Assembly: GCA_021030905.1 (NCBI GenBank)
Contig: JAGFMI010000029.1
Coordinates: forward strand, 186,001-250,000
Source of the DNA: Pyrenula massariospora
Lineage: Eukaryota > Ascomycota > Eurotiomycetes > Pyrenulales > Pyrenulaceae
Length of the DNA: 64,000 nucleotides
Direction of reading: 5' to 3'
The notes under the pieces are model-generated. The model saw only the letters and a list, made by a program, of their open reading frames with translations, was not told the DNA's origin and made no database searches. Within the stretch, counting starts at the first letter, position 1; each line of letters opens with the position of its first letter. Made by a program: the position numbers and the translations under genes. Shown piece by piece: positions 1-10,056 of the stretch.

Positions 1-761
1 CTGGGCTTGAATATTCGCGCCATGGCTTTCTGGGCGTGGATTTACGCAGAACGCTTGCGCGAAATGGAATTGAATATGAACCACTAATTATTTACATGTT
101 GGAATCAAGAACTTAAGAGAGGTCCTGCTCTCTCTTCACAATAGTGGGTGGGGGAGAAATTGGAGTTTAAGGTGATGTCAATGCTGAGCTTGGTCTTCGC
201 AATAGATGGGTTCCGATTCTTAGGTCCATTGCTAAATTAAGGTTAGTACCATTCTTGATATCATGCTTTTAGCTCGTTGCTTTTTCTTAGGCCCTGATAT
301 TATAGTCTAGTGTATCTGCATCGCGACGTAGTTCACGCCTAGATTTGCCAGTGAACTACGATCCTTACTTGATACCCTAATTGCATCCGTTCGGGATGTG
401 GAAGTCTCGAAACACCCGAGAGAAAATGATGCTATTAGCTGCGAGTTACAACTATGCTGTCTTGTTGAGGGGAAAATATCACAAGTCGAACATTCTGTGC
501 TGCTAGTTATCATGATTGCGAGTAAAGCGGCTGTGTAATATGGGGTTGGAAAAGTTACGAATGACGCATAGAAACCGATGTGCGCTCAGGGGTACGCTCG
601 AAGCTTTGAAGCAGCAATATGGGATGAAATTTGCAAGGTCTCGTACAAGCTGAAACCAGAATTGATGGCAGATGAAGCAACTGTGTTGTTAAGCGGCCTC
701 ATTCTCCCTTTTGGTCTGCGTATTGGAGCCGTGTATTATCGGCGGGAACAGCCTGCTCTGC
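1..761. other. Left edge, no supported gene
   Basis: Short reading frames occur on both strands (for example 578-790 on plus), but none has a recognisable domain, a signal peptide or convincing splice sites. Part of it is the downstream flank of the YCII-domain gene that starts at 762 on the minus strand. Confidence 0.5.
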
Positions 762-1292
762 TCACTTTGCTGTCCGTTCAGCAGTTCTGAACTGTTCGGA
801 AGGCGCTGGATTAGCACTGCGTCGCACGCTATCATTGTAGAGTAAACAATCAATAATGCTCACCGGGATGACTTGCATCTTCTCCAGATCCCAGACACCG
901 CTTGTTGTATATATGTCACTTTTGATCCTTTCCAAGACCTCCTCCTGACTATTTCCATTGATCAAAACGACCGAGCCCACCATTTTCGGCTGCTCCCCTT
1001 CCTTCGGATGTTCTGATAGCATAGCACCTCCAAGTGTTACCCTCTTAGCCTCAACATCCGATTTGGCTCCGGCGAGGTGCTGAGGGCGGACTGAGAGCCG
1101 CTTCTCGAGAGCGGAGGGCTTGTCGGGGAGGATGATCAGGTATTCTTGCATAGCTGAAGCGGAAGAAATATAACGCGAGTTGAATAGGTGAGCTCTCGGT
1201 ATTGCACGTTGAGTACCGGCTCTGTTGGTCGAAAAGGCACTGATCGTCTGATGTATCAGCGAGGAGCGGAGGCACAGTAGACGAGGGAACAT
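762..1292 (-). CDS. YCII-domain protein, probably mitochondrial
   Basis: Exons (minus strand) 1292..864 and 791..762 give 152 aa. The intron has a GTGAGC donor and an ACAG acceptor; removing it gives the C-terminus VIPFRTAERTAK, as is usual in this family. Residues about 50-148 are a YCII-related domain (starting MQEYLIILPDKPSALEKR, with a GGAMLSEHP segment and the VGSVVLI strand), a small dimeric alpha/beta fold related to bacterial YciI. The first about 48 residues are rich in Arg, Ser and Ala with almost no acidic residue, which suggests a mitochondrial presequence. The start is the first ATG of the frame. Enzymatic role is not known for fungal members. Family assignment is firm; localisation is inferred. 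Confidence 0.85.
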   Translation of the reverse strand: MFPRLLCLRSSLIHQTISAFSTNRAGTQRAIPRAHLFNSRYISSASAMQEYLIILPDKPSALEKRLSVRPQHLAGAKSDVEAKRVTLGGAMLSEHPKEGEQPKMVGSVVLINGNSQEEVLERIKSDIYTTSGVWDLEKMQVIPVSIIDCLLYNDSVRRSANPAPSEQFRTAERTAK

Positions 1293-2650
1293 GAGTTGCA
1301 AAATGGCAGCTTCTACGGGGCGAAAGATACGGAAGAAGATTTATATCATATGAGATGTATGTATGTGATGCGAACTGGAGCTACGAGTACGTTCGAGGAT
1401 GAAATATGGCACGGCGGCGCCGGGGGTTCTTGAGGATTCGTGGTGGGGATCCCAGTGTCGCCGCAAGACGTGGCACGATACAGCAAAAACCCTATATAAG
1501 CAAGGGGCCAAAACGCGTCCTCGATTGCTTAAAAGGTAAGATTGTTTGTACCGAATTTCACCGAGCTTCGCCGAGTACCGATGTTAAATTTATAACAGTA
1601 GGTAAAGAGCGATATATCCAAAATAAACTTTCTGTGTACAGAGCAACTTTGTGTACACGGCTCTCTTTCCTATCAAAAAATCCCCTCTCTTTATAAGCAA
1701 TCCTAATAAAATTTTCAAATTTACTAAGTAATTGCTTGTAAGGCGAGATCGATGCTAAATACTAGTAAATTTTAGTGGTGCTGACATCTTGTTGTTACTA
1801 GCGCGAAATTGCTTATACGGCGATTGCTTATAAAGGGGATTTACTGTACTTGATTAGCGATACCCTACGTCTCAAGTGTCGTTCTAGACTCTTTAGGCGA
1901 ACTGCTCGATCTATGCGTTCGTCTGACATACGAAGGCTACGAGAAGTTGTCCTCAAACAAACTTCTGAGCGGAGAAAGTTAGGGAAGTCCTTTTGCCCCT
2001 TTTGGGAGAGACCTGACTTTGTCGGCTATCAGAGCACGAAAATGCCATCAGCACTATCACGGAGATTCTGCATCGTCTTTTCAGCCTTCGTTTGCTCTAC
2101 GAAGAACGCCACTCAGATATTGACTACGGCCTTTTCCACAAATCGGAGAGACTTGAAATCTAGCCTTATGATTGTCTCTACGCTGCTTGGTATCCTTGGG
2201 CTGGCGAATAGTTTCTTAGGAATTCGAACTCGTAAAGAATCAGTAGACCAACGTGCAAAATCGCCCATACCGTGCTGACAGCTTGAGCCTTGCATGATCA
2301 AGCATGCAGCTTATCAATCACCTTTACAAATTATTACCAAGGGTCCATGGACTGCAAGGCTATGAGAATGAGACGTGGATGCAGGTAGAGTTGGAGAAAG
2401 AAAAGAATGCAGACATGTTTTGAGAACATGGACTTGCACAACTCTCTGTTGGAACCCAGTGCATTGTCCCTTGCAAATACCAACTTCAGGTGTTGGTGGC
2501 AGCGACCGTAGCCTTGAAATAGTCCATGGCTTGATTTCTGTCAACCCGTAGCGCCTCCTTTTCTTTCCCATTCATGACACTGAAACGCCGCTTTTCTGAA
2601 ACCAACAATTACAGGCCATTTCGTTCCGCATGGCACCCTACACTATTCAC
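1293..2650. other. Gene-poor stretch containing a MITE
   Basis: Apart from the MITE at 1481-1846 I see no supported gene. A 142-codon plus-strand frame at 1850-2278 and an 85-codon minus-strand frame at 2314-2571 lack any recognised motif. The stretch holds the promoter of the YCII-domain gene on its left side. Confidence 0.5.
1481..1846. mobile_element. MITE-like element, Tc1/mariner (pogo-type) ends
   Basis: About 366 bp flanked by TA on each side (1479-1480 and 1847-1848). The left end begins CAGCAAAAACCCTATATAAG and the reverse complement of the right end begins CAGTAAATCCCCTTTATAAG; over 25 aligned bases 19 agree with no gap. The motif ATTGCTTATA or close variants recurs inside near 1532, 1692 (inverted), 1731, 1808 and 1824, as expected for subterminal repeats. 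A third end-like copy at about 1674-1703 suggests a nested or rearranged copy. There is no transposase frame, so it would depend on a partner element. The TA duplication and inverted ends fit the Tc1/mariner superfamily; the assignment to the pogo group is an inference. Confidence 0.6.
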
Positions 2651-2938
2651 TCATGGTCCGTAGTTGCACTAATTTGCGAAAGTCAGCTCAACCCGTCCGG
2701 TCCCCTTTTTTGCAACAAGAAAGGAAGGAGCATGAGCACTCACATAGCCAAACGAACAAGCCCCACCGCATCCCTGCGCATGGCAATCTGACGTCGTTCC
2801 ACACGGTGGAAAACAGTTTGCGCGCTCGCCAAGGTTGGCGGATAGCTTGGCGACGTTCATCTCGTCGGCCACTGGGCTGGCAAGGACGGTGGCGGTGGTG
2901 AGGAGGGTGAGAGCCGCGATGAGGGTTTGAAAATGCAT
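2651..2938 (-). CDS. Small secreted six-cysteine peptide
   Basis: Exons (minus) 2938..2744 and 2668..2651 encode 70 aa. The intron (2743..2669, 75 bp) has a GTGAGT donor, a CTGAC branch site and a TTAG acceptor. Residues 1-20 (MHFQTLIAALTLLTTATVLA) are a signal peptide. A pro-like linker ends at residue about 41, and the mature tail has all six cysteines in about 25 residues: C-x3-C-x5-C-x4-C-x3-C-x4-C, closing in CNYGP. The last cysteine is supplied only by the tiny second exon, which supports the splice. Compact spacing suggests a knottin-like fold; candidate effector or antimicrobial peptide, function unknown. The family is not recognised. Confidence 0.65.
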
Positions 2939-3761
2939 AATGTAATGCTTTGAGGCTAGAATATTGTTTATTAGAAGGGAACAGTGTTACTGATTAGAAA
3001 TGATTGACGTGAAAAAGAGGGCGAGGATAAAGCGCCTAGTGATAGCTGGAGAGTCGCTTAGCTGAGAAGTGAATCTGGGGTAGGGAAAACGGCATTGAAA
3101 GAGCGGGCGGCTTTGAGCGTTATATAACAGCCTTTGGTGGATCATAACGGCCTGTGGGATCATAACGGCCTGTGGGATCATAACGGCCTGTGGGATCATA
3201 ACGGCCTGTGGGATCAAAACGAGTATTACAAGGTAAGCACCTCTGTCTGACAATGTTTTGCCCCTTCAGTGCCTAATTGGGAAGAAACAGCTCGGGAAAT
3301 GATTCGTGACAAACCCTTACGCTAAAGCGTATTTTTCAGAGCAGAAAGCGAATGAAAATCTGTAAGGGTAGAATTATCAATGTCTGATTAGGTAAAGTAT
3401 ACAAAGCAGAGGAAGTAAGCAGTTTAAATTGATGCCAACAGAAGCTCTCCTTGGCTGAAAAGTCCCTCGAGGAATACGAGTTTTCTGACCTGTAGAACCA
3501 AAGCCGACGGCAAAGGATCGTCAATCATCCTTTCGGAATGTGGGGTGCAAGAATGGGGTTGTGAGTGCTGAGAAGGTACATTGTTTAGTTGAAAAAGGCA
3601 CAGCGTCAGCGTGTCGCGAGAAAGCTGATGAGACTTGTCAATTTCGCCACTTGTAATATCAGGGAAAGCGTCATGAGCCAAGTCATGTCGTCCATAGCTG
3701 AACCCCAACGGGACCACTTTAGCACTAATCATTCAGTCGATGCTTTCGATATCTAGGCTAC
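2939..3761. other. Intergenic region with minisatellite
   Basis: Upstream of the six-cysteine peptide gene (minus) and downstream of SWC4 (minus). It contains the 18-bp tandem repeat at 3133-3221. A 102-codon minus-strand frame at 3424-3732 has no recognisable feature. Confidence 0.5.
3133..3221. repeat. 18-bp minisatellite, about five copies
   Basis: Unit cctgtgggatcataacgg. Three copies are perfect (3151-3168, 3169-3186, 3187-3204); the flanking first and last copies carry a few differences. Because 18 is divisible by three, the minus strand stays open and reads Met-Ile-Pro-Gln-Ala-Val repeats, but the frame has no other sign of being a gene. It lies about 200 bp upstream of the small secreted peptide gene, so it could sit in its promoter. 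Confidence 0.9.
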
Positions 3762-6245
3762 TCATTTCCTCTTTTTCCTTCCTAAACCGCTTCGGTTGCT
3801 CCCAGCCCGACTCACCTCGCTGATAACGCTTGCGCTTCGTTTTTGAGCTGCAGAAACCACAGAACGGGTAGTAGAAGCTTTGCGCTCGTGGGCCTCAGCC
3901 TCGCTTTGATCTGCTTCGACTTCTGCCGCTTCATCTTCCTCGTCAGGTTCAGGCTGTTCCTCGTCATCTTCACCTTCCCCGTCTTCTTCCTGGCCGCTTT
4001 CTTCGATTTCCCCGTCTGCTCGCTCGTCTTCGTCTTCGTCTTCTTCTCCTTGCTCTTCATCATCTCCAGCAGCTTCTATATCTGCGTCTTCTTCTTCCTC
4101 ACCTTCTCCTTCTCCATCAGCCTCAGCCTCGCCTTCAGATTCCTCTTCGACCTCTGGACCAGCTTGAAATTCTTCATCTTCCTCGTCATCATTGTCAACG
4201 CCCAGTCCAGCACCGATATCCTCTTCTTCTTCATTTTCGTCCTCGTTTTCGACATCCTCATTCTCTTCTCCATCTTCCCCATTGGCTTCTTCTTCGTCAT
4301 CCTGACGATCATGATCTGGCGAATCTTCGCGTTGACTAGTCCGCTCCTCGTCGTCTTCTTCATCCGGTTCGATTTTACTGTCCTCCATGTTCTTGAGAAC
4401 GCTCTCGTCACCTTCCTCTTCCTCCTGTGCCTCATTTGTATCACCATTTGTTTGTTGGTGTGATAGCTTTGCTTGAGCAAGACGATCACCATGTACCTCT
4501 TCGCTCGCGTCCTTCATTGCCATGTCTTGTCTAGCTTCAGAGTCTTTAGTACCACCGTCTGCTTCATTATCTTCATTACCCTGGCCGCTTTCCCCGCCTG
4601 CATCTTCGCCTAGCCTTCGTCTCCTCACACCTTCGAGTACTTGAATTTCGCTGCTGACTTTCTCTGCATGTTTCCTGACGTCAAGTAACAGATTGATCTC
4701 GCCAATAAGCGATTCAAAGGTCCGAACGACCTTTTCAGTAGGCATGACAAGTCTGAGAGGCACATTGAGATGAGCAAGAGCACCCTGAATCTTTTGAGTC
4801 TGAGCCTGGCTCTTGGCCACTGTAGCCCTATTTGCCTTTTCCCCACGGAAAGTGACTCCAGACGTGATTCGTTCAGAATGACGAGTCACACCGTACTTGA
4901 CCTCTTCAGCTAGCGTCAGCTGGCGGACCGCTGGAGGAGCAGCCATGGAGCCCTTCTTTTGAGGGCCAGCTATCGGTGTCTGCGCAACATCGTCGCCGGT
5001 CTGCTGTGTATTTCGCCTTGTGTACTGGTTGGGATGGCTGCCTTTCTCCCATGAAGGGCCACCACCGGTCGATGATTGAGGAGCCGTTGAGCCGTCGATT
5101 GCCCGCCGTGTGCCTTGCTTCAGTGCCCGCTCTTTCTGTAAAAGGTGCTGTAATGTCTGGTGTAGGCCTGCACTCGAGCGTTCAAAGCCGTGGGTCTCCT
5201 CGTCAGGGAGGCGGCGTCGCTCAGTTAATGAGAAGTCTATACGACCTAAAAGGTCGTTCCTAGACACAAGCCAATCATCTTCATCCTTGAGAATTTTCTT
5301 CAGCTCTGCGAGGAGCAATTGTTCCTCCATCGCCTCGTTCTCTTCTCGAGCGAAAAGCGCCTCTGCAAGCTTCTTGCGGTTCCTCTCCGTTGAGTAATCG
5401 TACTTCTTAGCTAGATCCCAATTAGTGTACTCATGATTATTCATCTCTTTGGGAGGTATTCGCCGCTCAAACATCTTGTGATATACAAAGTAATAGCGAG
5501 CTTTCAATTCCTCAAGGCTGCGGTCATGATAAGGCGTATTCACGAGTGTGGAGTCGATATCCATAGCATCTCCGTTAGTCTCGATGCTTTGAATATGAGG
5601 AGGGAGAGCGATCTTAGTCTTATCGTACCGGTCAGCCACGACAAACCATCGAAGGTCGTAGTCTTTGCAAAGTTCCATTAAATAGTCTGTCTCTTGCTTT
5701 GTCCAATCCTCAGACTTTAACATCAGCTCGTATTCGTCGTCCGTGTAGCTGGGAACATCAACACGGATATTGAATTTCTCCATCGGGAACTCGTCATCGA
5801 ACCGATAAACAACATCTTGGCCAGATTCTGGCGCGTTCATCTTATCTTCTGTTGAACCAACACCTCCCATCGTTGTATCCTCCCCGCTCTTCACCTCTGC
5901 AGCTTCGCCATTTGGCTGGGGTCCTTTGACTGGCTTAGCGTCGCTGTGAGGGCGCTTCACCTTCCAATGCCTTAGCCACAGGCCGTCGTCTCTTGCGCCA
6001 TTCTGAAAGGGTCGGAGTTCGTAGTGCCTTGGTTTGAAGGCTTTGTTCATGTAGGCAGGTTTTGATTTGTATTTGATCTGATTGAGCGGTATTGGAGGTG
6101 CATGGTCGCCTTGTAGAGCTTGAATCTCACGGCTTATTCCTGTGACTCGGGGGGCAGGAGGCCCCTTCAACTTCTTTGCTGGCGGAGGGCCGGTTGGAGT
6201 GGCAGAAATGCCCATGAGGTCGCGGGCATCACCACCACTCGCCAT
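3762..6245 (-). CDS. swc4: SWR1/NuA4 complex subunit Swc4 (DMAP1 family)
   Basis: Single-exon 827-aa protein. Swc4 is a shared subunit of the SWR1 remodeller, which deposits H2A.Z, and of the NuA4 histone acetyltransferase; it acts in the nucleus. The N-terminus carries the conserved signature around residues 1-110 (ISREIQALQGDHAPPIPL, then KPAYMNKAFKPRHYELRPF and WLRHWKVKR). The SANT/Myb-like DMAP1 domain follows (YTDDEYELMLKSEDWTKQET through LRWFVVADRY). The motif LVMPTEKVVRTFESLIGEIN around residue 500 matches the conserved C-terminal region. From about residue 550 to 790 the chain is almost wholly Glu/Asp with a few Gly, Ala and Ser, and it ends in a basic LGRKKRK. The acidic tail is much longer than in yeast Swc4; such tails often bind histones, which is inferred here. 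Confidence 0.93.
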   Translation of the reverse strand: MASGGDARDLMGISATPTGPPPAKKLKGPPAPRVTGISREIQALQGDHAPPIPLNQIKYKSKPAYMNKAFKPRHYELRPFQNGARDDGLWLRHWKVKRPHSDAKPVKGPQPNGEAAEVKSGEDTTMGGVGSTEDKMNAPESGQDVVYRFDDEFPMEKFNIRVDVPSYTDDEYELMLKSEDWTKQETDYLMELCKDYDLRWFVVADRYDKTKIALPPHIQSIETNGDAMDIDSTLVNTPYHDRSLEELKARYYFVYHKMFERRIPPKEMNNHEYTNWDLAKKYDYSTERNRKKLAEALFAREENEAMEEQLLLAELKKILKDEDDWLVSRNDLLGRIDFSLTERRRLPDEETHGFERSSAGLHQTLQHLLQKERALKQGTRRAIDGSTAPQSSTGGGPSWEKGSHPNQYTRRNTQQTGDDVAQTPIAGPQKKGSMAAPPAVRQLTLAEEVKYGVTRHSERITSGVTFRGEKANRATVAKSQAQTQKIQGALAHLNVPLRLVMPTEKVVRTFESLIGEINLLLDVRKHAEKVSSEIQVLEGVRRRRLGEDAGGESGQGNEDNEADGGTKDSEARQDMAMKDASEEVHGDRLAQAKLSHQQTNGDTNEAQEEEEGDESVLKNMEDSKIEPDEEDDEERTSQREDSPDHDRQDDEEEANGEDGEENEDVENEDENEEEEDIGAGLGVDNDDEEDEEFQAGPEVEEESEGEAEADGEGEGEEEEDADIEAAGDDEEQGEEDEDEDERADGEIEESGQEEDGEGEDDEEQPEPDEEDEAAEVEADQSEAEAHERKASTTRSVVSAAQKRSASVISEVSRAGSNRSGLGRKKRK

Positions 6246-6971
6246 TTTCGCAGCCCTGGATCTGATTCGAATAAATTAGTTGTAGAGAATAGACTGCCTG
6301 TAATCGAATCGGAAAAACCATCGATGTCTAAATCAACATATCGTTGACAGTCGCGATCGCCAGAACAGCCCAAAAAAATAGGATTAAGAGTGGCGCTCAA
6401 GCACTAGAACGGTGTGAAGGAAGATTCCAGGAAGACATGAAAGCCACGACATTGATTCAGTACTTCTGTACACTGGTGTAAGTATTCGCTCGCTAATGAA
6501 GCAGCGCGTTTAATTCCAAGACAATACAATCCTTCACCTGAGCGGTCGCAATAATGCAACCCGGAGTCGTTCCGCACTCGGGGCCGCGGAGCCCACCACC
6601 CTTGCTTTAGGCGTGAAAGTTACGCCGCCTTACGCTCACCCTCAATCGCACGAGTAGATACAGAAAGGCTACAACTACCAGTCTAAACAAAGTAAGAAGA
6701 TTCCGATATATTAAGCTTTATGAAACCCGCCAGAAAGTTACTACTGTCTCTGAATGTATTGTCTTCATCGTGGTGGATCGAGGAGGGAATGAAATAGCTC
6801 TGGCCGCTTCGACGCCTTTAGCTTGCAAGGCCTATTACAATCGTAAGGGTCGGCGAGGCATGCCGTGTAACTGCATTTCTAACGTAGAGTAGACCACTTC
6901 ATTAACCACCATCACATATTTGAGGCTGGAGTTGGCTCCGTTGTCACATGGTAGAATAACCCTCCCTATTT
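6246..6971. other. Intergenic, swc4 promoter side
   Basis: Holds the upstream region of swc4 and the downstream flank of the CorA-like gene. No reading frame with recognisable features. Confidence 0.5.
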
Positions 6972-8757
6972 TCAAGGCCAAGGAAATGATACAGCTCGAA
7001 TAATACGATTTCGCCACGACTCCCACATCTTCCACACAATCATGACTGCGGCTGTAAGTGGTATAGTGATCACCCAATATATCCAGAATAACGGGGAGAC
7101 GACATTTTTGGTCTCGCCTAGATTGAAGTTGAACATGTTCATACCGAAAAGGCTCTTTCCAGAGGGAATTCAATTAGCCCACATATTTATGCGATCCAAG
7201 GACAGAATACATAATAGACAAAACTCACGGAAACATATGTAGGAGGGAGAAAGAAAGCTGTCAAGAACGCTACAGTCAGCATAGAAGAACTGTCCTGTTT
7301 CGCCGCCGAAGCGATATCCAAGTTACTGCGACTGTCGACTTGTGCAACAATAGCGTTGAGCTATTGAGCCGGAATGCCGTTAGAAAACTCGGAGTAAACG
7401 AAGGACTTTGACTCACAGTTGCCATGAGATTATTGACTCGCTTCTGTAAGCATTGGACCTGGTGTAGCTGATTACTAGCGAGGTCAATATTGTCCTGCAG
7501 GGCCTCCGTGAAATCGGCGTCTGCCGCCATAGTCTTGTCGGTGCCAATGCGACCATGTATAGACGTATGTTTGAGTACATCTAAACATTCGAGAAGAAAC
7601 CTGTTCAGCGAAATAAGGAACACTAGGCGTCTTTCCAAATAGATTGGACCTGTTATCAGCCTATAGCACTCCTGCGTATACGCACGCAAAACATCTGGCT
7701 TCCAGTTCCAACCGCGGAATCCTGTGGCACCCCGGGTGATGCCAAGTCTCTGTTCCAAGTCGCCAACGTCTGTACCGAGATTCTGTATCATCTCTGTATA
7801 ATAGGTATCAAGAAGCCCCGTTAAGAAAATCAGGAAGGCGAAAGGATTTTCCAGCTCGGAAATCGCGTGCGTCAAGTAAGCCTCAATTTCCTGTAAGTCT
7901 GCTCTTGTGAGTCCGTCGAAGAAGACATCGCATGAATTCTTCCTTAGGTCCCAGGAGAACGTTAAAGACCAGATGGCTTTATCTTGGTTTCGCGGCGCAT
8001 GAGGTACACGGGTTACAACAGCTTCAATTCGTGAGCTCTAGACTTGAAAAAAAGTGAGCTCTAACTTATATTGACGAGATTACCGGACTCGTCACGCTGA
8101 AAATACTTGAAATGAGCTCCAGATGTGTTGGCGTTTGCTCGTATGTGGAGGTATGAAGGCGGAATGCGGAAGACGTCGGACAAAACCCTGAAAGTGTCCT
8201 TCTTCAAAGACATATATAAGGTTCGAATGTCTTTCTTTTTATTTACTGTACGGTGACAAGTGAATCTGTTGGCGCTCAGCGAGACGCGCGAGTAGGATGC
8301 CATCTAAAAAGCGTACAAGGCCCGAAACAGAAAGTCTTCTCTACCTTCATGCAGCAAAGCACAGAGCTGCTCTTCCGATAAGACCACTTTTTGTATCGTA
8401 CGTAGCGAGCGCTCAACTTTGACCAAGAGAAGTTCATGATGTGATGCTAGGCTATCATCGAAACGTGGAAGTCGTCCCAAAAACCACTCCGAATACATAT
8501 TTTTCGAAGCAACGCGAGCTCTTAAGAGTAGAGGTAAGCTGCAGAACTGGTCGCCTCTTTCGAATTTCGAAGAGAATCTTCGCGATATATCGAGGCTTTC
8601 TAGTTAGAACATGTCACGTCAAGGCTACAATTTCACGGTCAACTATCTTGGTTAGAGTGGGGACGTTCTCCAGGGCTGACTCCAGGCTGATAGAGCCGCA
8701 AGAAATGGAGCGATCCTCGGCTCTTTCACATCTGAAAAGAGAGCTCGATCCAGCCAT
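6972..8757 (-). CDS. CorA-like Mg2+ transporter-type membrane protein
   Basis: Suggested minus-strand exons: 8757..8618, 8538..8345, 8303..8252, 8187..about 8080, about 8044..7417, 7360..7229, 7154..6972. The last exons are secure: a helix ending in LTVAFLTAFFLPPTYVS, the CorA hallmark Gly-Met-Asn (FGMNMF, with the preceding S-L split by an intron), and a second membrane helix FWIYWVITIPLTAAVMIVW before a short basic tail. Fungal CorA-like proteins of this kind have a long cytosolic N-terminal part and two C-terminal helices, and are predicted divalent-cation channels or stress proteins. The join near 8040-8110 is not resolved: the sequence after DESGNLVNIS meets a stop, and TAGAGCTCAC occurs twice there, 23 bp apart. 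The start at 8757 is the best splice-consistent choice, not proven. Confidence 0.62.
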
Positions 8758-10056
8758 GTGGCCGTCAACTGTGGCCGTCCTGATCCGCAGGGACCAGGGG
8801 ACGAAGTTAAGGCATCATCATACCGTGGAAAATTCACTAAAAACGGTGGCGTCAATTAATGAGGAGATGCAGGTGAGAAGTGGTGATATGGTGATAGCAT
8901 ATCAACTGGGGGGTTGATAAAGTAGCGAGGAGCTTTAATGTGGGTGAGCCGCCAGAAGTACAAAATCTGCATCCTCTTCGCCCCCGCGTCCGGTATTGGG
9001 ATGATGCCGCCCTGTGCTCACCCAGCAACACAGACGGGCAATACTCCATAACACCCCAGTATGCGAGGCGCATCAGCGTTGATTTCATCATGGTTCACTC
9101 TCGCTGACTGCTACTGGGTGGTCAATACTTTCTCGTACAATCGCTTACATTCATCGGGTCGCCTCTGAACCTATGGCCTAGCAGGGGGTGACAACCCCAG
9201 ACGGCTTTAATACCATCCAGGATTTAGATTTGTGGTATACAATTCGCAATTTGGTCCTCAGGGACGCCTTCAATGTCAATGCCAGCCAGGTCGGAACGAC
9301 GTGACGATAGCCACCGGGTGGCCTCCGGGCGACAGTCTATCTTTACATATTCTCTATACCTCTGTCAATGCGTTTCCTTTCCCCTCTTAGCTTAACGTAT
9401 GCTCTGCATAGCCAACAAAAGGCTGAGGCCATTCAAGCTCATTCATATGGTGGAGGCGTTTTATGATGTGAAGCGGCTCGTGCGCCTCACCTGGCTCGCG
9501 GGGTACACCTTTGCGGCGAAATCCTTTCGTCGTTCATCCGACATGTCGCTGCGCTGTTGTCCCAGCATTAAAGGATGAGTCATAGTCAGAGGAGCGGTCA
9601 AGCTAGCCCTGAGCAGATAAGCCAATCCCCTCTAGACTTAGGTAGGTACTTATGGAAGTCGGTGCCTTCCATTGGTCTGGAAGTTCGCTGGCTTAGTTGA
9701 GCCAGGCTCTTTGGCGGGATTTGAAAGTTGGCCCGGAAGAGAACGAGCCACAACATTTTGTCATCGTTAGTTGCCTCTCTTCCTATGCGATGGTTTGCAC
9801 GCAATCATCGTGGCGTTAAATGTTTACTATCTTCTCCCTCGGACGGAAGTCCAAAAGGTATTTGAATCAGCGGCTCCCCCCCTTCCTCAACGTACACTGC
9901 AAAGCAGACTGGTCTATCGTTACCGTAACTTTTGCGACTTTCACCAATTCCATTGTGAAAAGGAGGCAACTGGTGAAGACACAAACCACCACAACAATCA
10001 TTGTGTCCAACCTACCCAAGTACTTCAAATCCAGCGACACCTGCACAGCAAGGACC
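8758..10056. other. Intergenic between CorA-like and PEP mutase-family genes
   Basis: Divergent promoter space of about 1.3 kb. Frames such as 8852-9091 (minus) and 9598-9804 (minus) show no domain. The plus-strand frame of the next gene stays open back to 9820, but homology-like sequence begins only at 10057. Confidence 0.5.

Noticed and set aside
3133-3221. Direct repeats that might recall a CRISPR array
   Set aside because: The 18-bp units are directly adjacent without spacers, and the genome is fungal.
3843-4463. 206-codon plus-strand frame rich in Phe, Leu and Ile
   Set aside because: It is the complement of the Glu/Asp-rich tail of Swc4; such codon bias opens the opposite strand by itself.
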